From contig NZ_CALRUC010000138.1 in NCBI RefSeq assembly GCF_943371255.1, forward strand, positions 1 through 10,386: DNA of 10,386 bases, in the 5' to 3' direction. Origin of the DNA: Ferrovibrio terrae_B (GTDB lineage Bacteria > Pseudomonadota > Alphaproteobacteria > Ferrovibrionales > Ferrovibrionaceae). A program made the position numbers and the translations under genes. Of the stretch, positions 1 through 6,117 are shown in pieces. Each line of letters starts with the position of its first letter. The stretch's first letter is position 1. The notes beneath the pieces were generated by a model. That model worked only from the letters and a program-made list of their open reading frames with translations. It was not told where the DNA came from and did not search any database.

Positions 1-14
1 GAAGGACGCGTAAC

Positions 15-1115
15 ATGGGTTTCAAATGCGGCATTGTCGGCCTGCCCAATGTCGGCAAGTCGACGCTGTTCAATGCGCTGACGCAGACCGCCGCCGCGCA
101 GGCAGCCAACTATCCCTTCTGCACCATTGAGCCGAATACCGGCCTGGTCGGCGTGCCGGATGAGCGGCTCGATGTGCTGGCCGGGATCGCCGGCTCGGCC
201 AAGATCATCCCCACCCAGCTCACCTTCGTCGACATCGCCGGCCTGGTGCGCGGCGCCTCGAAGGGCGAAGGCCTAGGCAACCAGTTCCTCGCCCATATCC
301 GCGAGGTGGATGCGATCTGCCATGTGCTGCGCTGTTTTGAGGACGGCGACATCACCCATGTGGAAGGCAAGGTCGATCCGATCGCCGATGCCGAAACGGT
401 CGAGACCGAGCTGATGCTGTCTGACCTCGAAAGCCTGGAGCGCCGCGTCGACCAGACGGCGAAGCGCGCCAAGCAGGGCAACGAAGAAGAGAAGGCCCGG
501 CTGGCCGTGATGGAAAAGGTGCTGGTGGCGCTGCGTGAAGGCAGGCCGGCCCGCACCGTGGTGCCGACCGAGGATGAAAAGAAGCTCTATACCGAGCTGA
601 TGCTGATCACCGCAAAGCCGGTACTCTATGTCTGCAACGTGGAGGAAGCTTCCGCCGCCGAAGGCAATGCCTTCTCCGAACGGGTGAAAGCCAAGGCCGC
701 CGCCGAGGGCGCCGCCATGGTGGTGATTTCGGCTGCCATCGAATCCGAAGTGGCGCAGCTCGACAGCGACGAGGAGAAGGCCGCCTTCCTGGCCGATCTC
801 GGCCTCAAGGAAACCGGCCTGACCCGGGTGATCCGCGCCGGCTACGGCCTGCTGGGACTGCTCACCTTCTTCACAGTCGGGCCAAAGGAAGCCCGCGCCT
901 GGACCGTGCGCAAGGGCGCCAAGGCTCCTGAATCGGCCGGCGTCATCCATACCGATTTCGAGAAGGGCTTCATCCGCGCCGAAACCATCGCCTATGTCGA
1001 CTATGTCGCCGGCAAGGGCGAGGCCGGCGCGCGCGATGCCGGAAAATTGCGTCTGGAAGGCAAGGACTACATCGTGCAGGATGGCGATGTGATGCATTTC
1101 CGGTTCAATACTTAA
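15..1115 (+). CDS. ychF: Redox-regulated ATPase/GTPase YchF (Obg family, OLA1 type)
   Basis: Complete 366-residue protein, close to the usual YchF length of about 363. The P-loop GLPNVGKST is at residues 9-17, the G3 motif DIAGL at 73-77 followed by the family's VRGASKGEGLGNQFL stretch, and the degenerate G4 motif NVEE at 208-211, which in this family goes with ATP preference over GTP. A helical coiled-coil insert lies at about 130-200, and the C-terminal TGS domain (about 283-366) ends in the typical DGDVMHFRFN. Family role: cytosolic, ribosome-associated P-loop NTPase linked to translation and oxidative-stress response; the exact substrate process is unsettled. A GAAGGA Shine-Dalgarno at 1-6 supports the ATG at 15. 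It is the first visible gene of a probable plus-strand operon; whether pth lies upstream, as in many bacteria, cannot be seen. Confidence 0.97.
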   Translation: MGFKCGIVGLPNVGKSTLFNALTQTAAAQAANYPFCTIEPNTGLVGVPDERLDVLAGIAGSAKIIPTQLTFVDIAGLVRGASKGEGLGNQFLAHIREVDAICHVLRCFEDGDITHVEGKVDPIADAETVETELMLSDLESLERRVDQTAKRAKQGNEEEKARLAVMEKVLVALREGRPARTVVPTEDEKKLYTELMLITAKPVLYVCNVEEASAAEGNAFSERVKAKAAAEGAAMVVISAAIESEVAQLDSDEEKAAFLADLGLKETGLTRVIRAGYGLLGLLTFFTVGPKEARAWTVRKGAKAPESAGVIHTDFEKGFIRAETIAYVDYVAGKGEAGARDAGKLRLEGKDYIVQDGDVMHFRFNT

Positions 1116-1123
1116 GAGCAGCC

Positions 1124-1567
1124 ATGAAATATCTGGAAGATTTCATCGTCGGGCAGGTCATGGACTACCCGCCCCGCACGGTGAGCGAAGAAGAGATCAT
1201 CGCCTTCGCGCGGGACTACGATCCGCAGCCCTTCCATCTCGACAAGGAGGCCGCCAAACAGTCGCTGTTTGGCGGCCTCTGCGCTTCCGGCTGGCACACG
1301 GCTGGCCTGATGATGCGCATCCTGGTCGACAACATGATCGGCCAGTCTGCCAGCATGGGATCGCCCGGCGTCGACCAGCTGCGTTGGGTCAAGCCGGTTT
1401 TCCCCGGCGACACCCTGCATCTGAGGGGCGAAGTGGTCGAGGCACGGGTCTCCCAGTCCAAGCCCGATCGCGGCGTCATCACCTCGCGCTACGAGATGCG
1501 CAATCAGAAGGGCGAAACCGTGCTGACCATGCAGGCCAAGGGCATGTATGCCCGCCGGCCGGTGTGA
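1124..1567 (+). CDS. MaoC-like acyl dehydratase, copy 1
   Basis: A 147-residue single hot-dog-fold protein of the MaoC / (R)-specific enoyl-CoA hydratase family. The hydratase motif is visible as DPQPFH at 33-38: Asp33 and His38 have the same five-residue spacing as the catalytic Asp31/His36 pair of PhaJ. It is followed by FGGLCASGWHTA (49-60), the usual substrate-loop region, and a GSPG...KPV.PGDT stretch near 80-100. Expected chemistry is reversible hydration of a trans-2-enoyl-CoA, but the acyl substrate cannot be read from sequence. It starts 8 nt after ychF with only a weak AAGAG ribosome site at 1114-1118, so translation may depend partly on coupling to ychF. A close paralogue follows 11 nt later. 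Confidence 0.9.
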   Translation: MKYLEDFIVGQVMDYPPRTVSEEEIIAFARDYDPQPFHLDKEAAKQSLFGGLCASGWHTAGLMMRILVDNMIGQSASMGSPGVDQLRWVKPVFPGDTLHLRGEVVEARVSQSKPDRGVITSRYEMRNQKGETVLTMQAKGMYARRPV

Positions 1568-1578
1568 CCGGAGCTGCC

Positions 1579-2031
1579 ATGCAGTATTACGAGGATATTG
1601 AAATCGGTGCGTCGCGCGACTTCGGCAGCCGCACCTTCACCGAAGCGGAAATCATCGCCTTTGCCCGGCAGTTCGATCCGCAGCCCTTCCATGTCGACCC
1701 GGAAGCCGCCCGCAAGACTGCGTTCGGCGGCCTGATCGCCTCTGGCTGGCACACGGCAGCGGTCGTGATGCGCCTGCTTGTCGATTCCGCCATCGATCTG
1801 GAGGCCGGCCTGGGCTCGCCCGGCTTCGATGACCTCGCCTGGCTGAAGCCGGTGCGGCCCGGTGACACCATCCGCGGCCGCATGACCTGCATCGACAAGA
1901 CGCCATCGCGCAGCCGGCCCGGCATCGGCTCGGCCCGCTTTATGGTGGAAGCCATCAACCAGAAGGACGAGCTGGTGATGCGCTTCACCAGTATCGGCAT
2001 CATGCGTTTCCGCAATCCGGCCCAGACCTGA
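1579..2031 (+). CDS. MaoC-like acyl dehydratase, copy 2
   Basis: A 150-residue hot-dog-fold paralogue of the preceding gene. The two align without gaps over the first 60 residues, with 37 identities by hand count, and share Asp33/His38 in DPQPFH, the FGGLIASGWHTA loop (49-60) and the GSPG...KPV.PGDT segment. The C-terminal halves diverge more. Predicted activity is enoyl-CoA hydration; because both copies keep the catalytic pair, either a heteromer or two substrate specificities is possible. The ATG at 1579 has a GGAG at 1570-1573 with a 5-nt spacer and lies 11 nt after the copy 1 stop. A longer open frame upstream of this ATG runs out of frame through copy 1 and is not credible as coding. 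Probably co-transcribed with ychF and the hydrolase gene. Confidence 0.9.
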   Translation: MQYYEDIEIGASRDFGSRTFTEAEIIAFARQFDPQPFHVDPEAARKTAFGGLIASGWHTAAVVMRLLVDSAIDLEAGLGSPGFDDLAWLKPVRPGDTIRGRMTCIDKTPSRSRPGIGSARFMVEAINQKDELVMRFTSIGIMRFRNPAQT

Positions 2032-2054
2032 AGCCAAGACCTGAGGAGTCCATC

Positions 2055-2720
2055 ATGGGTGCCATGACCAGCCTGACCGCCGCCGACGGCCATCGCCTTG
2101 CTGCCTATATCGCCGAGCCGAAGGGCACGGCCAAGGGCGGCGTCGTGGTGATCCAGGAGATCTTCGGCGTCAACAGTCACATCAAGGCGGTAGCCGACGG
2201 CTATGCCGCCGATGGCTATTACGTCGTGGCGCCGGCCCTGTTCGATCGCGTGCAGGCCAATGTCGATCTGGGCTACAGCGCCGATGATGTGGCCGCCGGT
2301 CGCGAGATTCGCGGCAAGATGGTCTGGGATACCGTGATGCAGGACGTGACCGTGGCCTTTGCCGCTGCCGCCCGCGCCGGCCGCGTCGGCACTGTGGGCT
2401 ACTGCTATGGCGGCGGCGTCACCTGGAAGATGGCGGTCGCTCTGCCCGGCCTGGCGGCCTCGGTGGGCTATTACGGCGGCCCCTGGGGCGAATTGAAGGA
2501 CGAGGCGCCGAAGGCACCCTGCCTGCTGCATTTCGGTGCGCTCGACAAGATGATCCCGACCAGCCTGGCCGATGAGCTGAAGGCCAAGCACCCCTTCATC
2601 ACCACGCATATCTACGATGCCGATCATGGCTTCAACTGCGATCAGCGCGCGACCTACAATGCCGCAGCTGCCGTGACCGCACGGCGCCGCACGCTGGCCT
2701 TCTTCGAAGCGTTGCTCTGA
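2055..2720 (+). CDS. Dienelactone hydrolase family protein
   Basis: A 221-residue alpha/beta hydrolase of the dienelactone hydrolase (carboxymethylenebutenolidase) family, close to the usual 220-240 residues. The Cys-type triad is complete: nucleophile Cys117 in GYCYGG, Asp164 in GALDKMIP and His191 in DADHGF. The conserved Glu35 of QEIFGVN, which activates the cysteine in characterised members, is also present. There is no signal peptide, so it should be cytosolic. The family opens lactone or ester rings, classically dienelactone in chlorocatechol breakdown, but no catechol-pathway genes are nearby and many housekeeping homologues have no known substrate. The ATG at 2055 has a GAGGAG at 2043-2048 with 6 nt spacing; Met4 is a less likely alternative start. 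It is last in the ychF-maoC-maoC run and converges on the next gene. Confidence 0.9.
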   Translation: MGAMTSLTAADGHRLAAYIAEPKGTAKGGVVVIQEIFGVNSHIKAVADGYAADGYYVVAPALFDRVQANVDLGYSADDVAAGREIRGKMVWDTVMQDVTVAFAAAARAGRVGTVGYCYGGGVTWKMAVALPGLAASVGYYGGPWGELKDEAPKAPCLLHFGALDKMIPTSLADELKAKHPFITTHIYDADHGFNCDQRATYNAAAAVTARRRTLAFFEALL

Positions 2721-2727
2721 ATTCCGG

Positions 2728-3582
2728 TCAGGCGCGGCTGGAGAATTCCAGGAAGCAGCCATGGGCGGCTGAGGCCGGCACCAACACGGTGCCGTCCAGG
2801 CTGCGCGCATGGTCCACGCCAGCCGCCTTGAAATAGGCCGCGGCAGCGTCCGTGTTGTGCACGCGGAAGCGCAGGCCGGCCACATAAGGCGTCGGTCGTG
2901 GCGGGTGGGCGAGATCGGGGAACAGGGTATCGAGATCATCGGGCGTGACGAACAGGATCGTCTCGGTACCGCTGCGCACCGCCACCATACGGTCGGTGCG
3001 CACGGTGTTGCCGGCGCCGACCAGGGTTTCGTAAGCCAGCTCCAGTGCCACCGGATTATCGGTCACCACGATCACACTGCTGATCTGCTCGGCGCCATTG
3101 GGATGCACCAGCCATTCCGGCCTGCGCAGCAGTTCCGGCGTCAGATGCTGGCACAGGAACATGGATAGCTGCGGGGTCGCTTCGGGGGGCAGATGCACCA
3201 GTGAAAAGGCCGGCAGCACGGTGCCTTCGGGCAACTCCAGTTCGCGCTTCAGATTCTGCGGCGCGGACGGATTCAATCCCGAAGCCTTGAGTTCGGCGAC
3301 TGCCGTGACGGCATCGTCGATCCCCAGCACCACCTTGTGCACGCCCTCGCCCTTGATCCTGAGCGTGTCTTCCAGCCCGGCGGTATAGCCGCCCGGCTCG
3401 GCGATCCCGAGCAGTTCGTGATAGGTGCGCGGGAACATGATGCAGTAGTTGCCGGTGGCCCAGCCGATATGTCGCCCGCGCGGCGTGATGGTGAAGCCGA
3501 GCCTGCGGTAGGTTTCCCGCGCCGCCTCAAGATCCGTCGTCGCCAATACGGTGTGGTCGAGCCCGGTAATCCGATGTGCCAC
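2728..3582 (-). CDS. VOC superfamily (glyoxalase-like) protein
   Basis: A 284-residue protein with two VOC-type halves. The N-terminal half opens with a typical first strand, GLDHTVLATTDLEAA (7-21), then YRRLGFTITPRGRH and NYCIMF, with His10 and Glu56 as candidate metal ligands. The C-terminal half (about 165-282) ends in VPASAAHGCFLEF. This arrangement resembles the glyoxalase-like family (Pfam Glyoxalase_3 type); a dioxygenase, lyase or binding role cannot be distinguished. No signal peptide is seen. The start codon is GTG, supported by a GGAG on the minus strand (plus positions 3590-3593) with 7 nt spacing. It begins 18 nt after apt, so it is probably the third gene of the mtnP-apt operon. 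Its stop lies 7 nt from the stop of the convergent hydrolase gene, with no terminator hairpin visible between them. Confidence 0.85.
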   Translation of the reverse strand: MAHRITGLDHTVLATTDLEAARETYRRLGFTITPRGRHIGWATGNYCIMFPRTYHELLGIAEPGGYTAGLEDTLRIKGEGVHKVVLGIDDAVTAVAELKASGLNPSAPQNLKRELELPEGTVLPAFSLVHLPPEATPQLSMFLCQHLTPELLRRPEWLVHPNGAEQISSVIVVTDNPVALELAYETLVGAGNTVRTDRMVAVRSGTETILFVTPDDLDTLFPDLAHPPRPTPYVAGLRFRVHNTDAAAAYFKAAGVDHARSLDGTVLVPASAAHGCFLEFSSRA

Positions 3583-3600
3583 TGCTCTGCTCCGACAGGC

Positions 3601-4131
3601 TCAGTGCCCGTCAAACTCGCAAAGCGACAGCACCTGTACGCCCAGCGCCTCGAGCCGCTTGCGACCGCCCAGTTCCGGCAGGTCGACGATGAAGGAACAG
3701 CCGACCACGGTGCCCTTATGGGCGCGGATCAGCTTGATCGCCGCCTCGGCGGTGCCGCCGGTGGCGATCAGGTCATCGACGATCAGGATGTTTTCATTCG
3801 GCTGGATGGCATCGACATGGATTTCCATCGAATCGGTGCCGTATTCCAGCTGATATTCCTGCGACATGGTCTTCCACGGCAGCTTGCCGCGCTTGCGCAC
3901 CGGTACGAAGCCGATAGAGAGCTGATGCGCGATGGCACCACCCAGGATGAAACCGCGCGCCTCGATGCCCACCACCTTGTCGATGCGGGTACCGGCCAGC
4001 GGCTGCACCATCTCGTCGACGGTCTTGCGGAAGCCGCGTGCGTCCTGCAGCAGCGTGGTGATGTCGCGGAACATGATGCCCGGCTTCGGATAGTCGGGGA
4101 TGGCGCGGATCTTTTCCTTGATACCCTGCAT
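3601..4131 (-). CDS. apt: Adenine phosphoribosyltransferase
   Basis: A 176-residue cytosolic type I phosphoribosyltransferase catalysing adenine + PRPP to AMP + PPi. The N-terminal IPDYPKPGIMFRDITTLL (11-28) is the APRT hallmark. GIEARGFILG (55-64) and the KRGKLPW loop (80-86) follow, and the PRPP-binding motif LIVDDLIATGGTA lies at 116-128. Length is normal for the family. I chose the ATG at 4131, which gives the canonical MQGIKEKIRAIPDYP start with an AAAGGA ribosome site (plus 4142-4147). A longer in-frame extension up to 4269 would run through the mtnP coding region and is not credible. The gene follows mtnP by 20 nt, so the adenine freed by MtnP is recycled directly by the next gene product. 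Confidence 0.96.
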   Translation of the reverse strand: MQGIKEKIRAIPDYPKPGIMFRDITTLLQDARGFRKTVDEMVQPLAGTRIDKVVGIEARGFILGGAIAHQLSIGFVPVRKRGKLPWKTMSQEYQLEYGTDSMEIHVDAIQPNENILIVDDLIATGGTAEAAIKLIRAHKGTVVGCSFIVDLPELGGRKRLEALGVQVLSLCEFDGH

Positions 4132-4151
4132 GGCAGGTCTGTCCTTTATCT

Positions 4152-5192
4152 TTAAGCTCTGAACATGCGGCCGGCGACCGCATCGAGTTTCTTCTTCATC
4201 TTGGGGTCGCGCTTTTCCGGCGCGGTGATCAGCGCCGTATCCAGCACATGACCGCAGCCCTGCGGGCAATGCCCGGGGCGATGCTTCAGATGCGGCACGG
4301 CCTTGGCGACCAGGTTCTGACCCTTTTCGGCGTTATCCAGCAGAACGCGGATCACGGCGGCGACATCGACATGATCATGATCCGGGTGCCAGCAGTCGTA
4401 GTCGGTGACCATGGCGACTGAAGCGTAGCAAAGCTCGGCCTCGCGGGCGAGCTTGGCCTCCGGCGCATTGGTCATGCCGATCACGTCGCAACCCCAGCTC
4501 TTGTAGAGGAAGCTTTCCGCCTGGGTCGAGAATTGCGGGCCTTCCATGCAGAGGTATGTGCCGCCCCGCTGCGCCGTGATCCCGGCCTCCCGGGCAGCCT
4601 TCTCCAGCGCATCGCCGAGGCGATGGCAGACCGGATGGCCGGCCGAGACATGCGCGACCAGGCCGGTACCAAAGAAGCTCTTCTGCCGCATGAAGGTGCG
4701 GTCGATAAACTGGTCGACGATCACGAAGGTGCCCGGCGCCAGGTTTTCCTTGAACGAGCCGCAGGCCGAAACCGAAAGCACATCCTGGCAGCCGACGCGC
4801 TTGAGCGCATCGATATTGGCGCGGTAGTTCACCTCGGACGGCGAATGGACATGGCCGCGGCCATGGCGCGGCAGGAAGACCAGCTCGGCGCCATCCAGCG
4901 TGCCGAACAGCAGTTCGTCGGAGGGATCGCCCCAGGGGGTCGAAACCTTGCGCCATTTGGTGTTCTTCAGCCCGGCCATGCCGTAGATACCGCTGCCGCC
5001 CAGTACGCCGATGCGCACCGGATCGCCCGGCTTGGCGACATGTGGCTTGGGAATGCCGGCCTTGACTGCGGTCGCGCGAACCGCCTTCACCGGCTGGCGC
5101 TTGGCGGCAGTCTTCTTCACGACCTTTTTGACAGCCTTCTTCGCAGGTGCCTTCACGGCCTTCTTTGCCGCTTTTTTCTTCGCTTTTGCCAT
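4152..5192 (-). CDS. mtnP: S-methyl-5'-thioadenosine phosphorylase with Lys/Ala-rich N-terminal tail
   Basis: A 346-residue protein, longer than the usual 280-300. Residues 59-346 are a complete PNP/MTAP-family phosphorylase: GGSGIYG (65-71) and PRHGRGH (108-114) form the phosphate and ribose sites, followed by SACGS (142-146), GTYLCMEGPQFS (211-222), IGMTNAPE (238-245) and TDYDCW (263-268). The two aspartates of TDYDCW are the adenine-binding signature of methylthioadenosine phosphorylase, as opposed to Asn in purine-nucleoside phosphorylase. A CPQGC motif (309-313) marks the C-terminal region. The reaction is MTA + phosphate to adenine + 5-methylthioribose-1-phosphate, and the next gene is apt. 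Residues 1-56 are unusual: by hand count 16 Lys and 14 Ala in the first 46 residues, and no acidic residue before Asp57. The ATG at 5192 has a GGGGGA ribosome site with 8 nt spacing. The only start close to the domain is a GTG at codon 59, with no convincing Shine-Dalgarno. Confidence 0.93.
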   Translation of the reverse strand: MAKAKKKAAKKAVKAPAKKAVKKVVKKTAAKRQPVKAVRATAVKAGIPKPHVAKPGDPVRIGVLGGSGIYGMAGLKNTKWRKVSTPWGDPSDELLFGTLDGAELVFLPRHGRGHVHSPSEVNYRANIDALKRVGCQDVLSVSACGSFKENLAPGTFVIVDQFIDRTFMRQKSFFGTGLVAHVSAGHPVCHRLGDALEKAAREAGITAQRGGTYLCMEGPQFSTQAESFLYKSWGCDVIGMTNAPEAKLAREAELCYASVAMVTDYDCWHPDHDHVDVAAVIRVLLDNAEKGQNLVAKAVPHLKHRPGHCPQGCGHVLDTALITAPEKRDPKMKKKLDAVAGRMFRA

Positions 5193-5231
5193 GGATGATG
5201 TCCCCCGGACTCGGGCCGAATGCCGCGCGCG

Positions 5232-5260
5232 ACTTAAGCAAACCCCCTGTAGCAGTGCAA
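5232..5260 (-). promoter_or_regulatory. Weak sigma70-like promoter candidate for mtnP-apt-VOC
   Basis: On the minus strand a TTGCAC (plus 5255-5260) and a TTAAGT (plus 5232-5237) are separated by exactly 17 nt, about 40 nt ahead of the mtnP start and just beyond the petC terminator. The spacing is ideal, but each hexamer matches consensus at only about three positions. The position is biologically sensible because the operon needs a promoter between the terminator and mtnP. The sequence support is weak. Confidence 0.25.
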
Positions 5261-5263
5261 CAA

Positions 5264-5290
5264 AAAAGGCCGCCCGGAAGGCGGCCTTTT
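5264..5290 (-). terminator. Rho-independent terminator of the petABC operon
   Basis: A perfect 11-bp inverted repeat: AAAAGGCCGCC at 5264-5274 pairs with GGCGGCCTTTT at 5280-5290 across the 5-nt loop CGGAA. On the minus strand the stem runs into a six-T tract (plus 5262-5267), about 22 nt after the petC stop, so it should end the bc1 transcript before mtnP. The arms also carry a T tract in the plus direction, so it could act in both orientations, but no plus-strand gene reads into it. Confidence 0.9.
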
Positions 5291-5312
5291 CCGTGTCTCG
5301 ATCAAATCAGGC

Positions 5313-6104
5313 CTAGTGCAGCTTGGCCCAGATGCGCTTCTTGGCAGCGAAGAACAGGCCAGTCAGCACGACCAGGAAGATCATCACCTTGAAGCCCATG
5401 CGCTTGCGCTCTTCCAGTTTGGGCTCGGCGGCCCACATCAGGAAAGCCGAAACGTCGTGTGCCATCTGGTCGACGGTCGCCTTGGTGCCGTCGGCATAGG
5501 TCACCTGGTCCGCATTCAGCGGCTGCGGCATGGCGATCTGGTGGCCCGCGAAGTACTCATTGTAGTTCAGGCCTTCGCCGAGGGCGAACCCAGCCGGGGC
5601 ATCCTTGTAACCCGTCAGCAGCGCCTTGATGTAATCGGCGCCGGCACCCTCACGACGGCCATGATCACGGGCCTTGGCGATCAGCGACAGATCGAGCGGA
5701 TAGGCGCCGCCATTCGAGGCCCGCGCCGCTTTCTCGTTCGGGAAGGGCGATGGGAACTTGTCGGACGGCAGGGCCGCACGCTTGAACATATCGCCCGCAT
5801 CGTTCGGGCCGTCGGTCACCTCGAAGGTGGCCGCCAGCGCCTTTACTTCGGCCGCGGTGAAGCCCGGGCCGCCCGGATCGGCGAGATTGCGGAACGCCAC
5901 ATACTTCATGGCATGGCAGGCCGCGCAGACTTCCTTGTAGACCTGATAACCGCGCTGCAGTTCAGCGCGATCATAGGTTCCGAAGGCACCGGTGAAGCTC
6001 CACTTCTGTGCCGGCGGCGCGACACTGTCACCAGCGGCGAGAGCCGGAGCGGCGAAGCCAATTACCACCGCGGCTAGGATCGTGCGCATCATTGTCACCT
6101 TCAT
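5313..6104 (-). CDS. petC: Cytochrome c1 of the bc1 complex
   Basis: A 263-residue precursor. The N-terminus is a Sec signal (basic start, hydrophobic 9-22, cleavage expected after ALA near 23), which puts the haem domain in the periplasm. The c-type haem motif CAACH is at 60-64, and Met192 in IAMPQP is the probable sixth ligand. One C-terminal transmembrane helix (about 238-254) is followed by a basic cytoplasmic tail ending KKRIWAKLH. It receives electrons from the Rieske centre and passes them to a soluble or membrane-bound cytochrome c. I chose the ATG at 6104, with an AGGGGGA ribosome site on the minus strand (plus about 6111-6117); a further upstream in-frame ATG at 6167 lies inside petB and is not credible. 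The gene starts 13 nt after the petB stop and is last in petABC. Confidence 0.96.
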   Translation of the reverse strand: MKVTMMRTILAAVVIGFAAPALAAGDSVAPPAQKWSFTGAFGTYDRAELQRGYQVYKEVCAACHAMKYVAFRNLADPGGPGFTAAEVKALAATFEVTDGPNDAGDMFKRAALPSDKFPSPFPNEKAARASNGGAYPLDLSLIAKARDHGRREGAGADYIKALLTGYKDAPAGFALGEGLNYNEYFAGHQIAMPQPLNADQVTYADGTKATVDQMAHDVSAFLMWAAEPKLEERKRMGFKVMIFLVVLTGLFFAAKKRIWAKLH

Positions 6105-6117
6105 GGTCCGATCCCCC

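Noticed and set aside
273..1097. A 274-codon minus-strand open frame opposite ychF.
   Set aside because: It lies entirely within ychF on the other strand, with His/Gly-rich composition typical of a reverse-complement artefact.
1384..1578. An upstream extension of the second MaoC gene.
   Set aside because: The extension runs out of frame through the first MaoC gene and has Arg/His/Gly-rich shadow composition; the ATG at 1579 has a GGAG and matches the paralogue's start exactly.
1587..2939. A 450-codon minus-strand open frame opposite the second MaoC and hydrolase genes.
   Set aside because: It overlaps two genes with clear family motifs and has no recognisable domain; it is a GC-rich shadow frame.
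3337..4155. A 272-codon plus-strand open frame across the VOC and apt genes.
   Set aside because: It spans two minus-strand genes and their spacer, with no motif.
4132..4269. A 46-residue N-terminal extension of Apt.
   Set aside because: It would overlap the 3' end of mtnP in another frame, and the family start is at 4131 with its own ribosome site.
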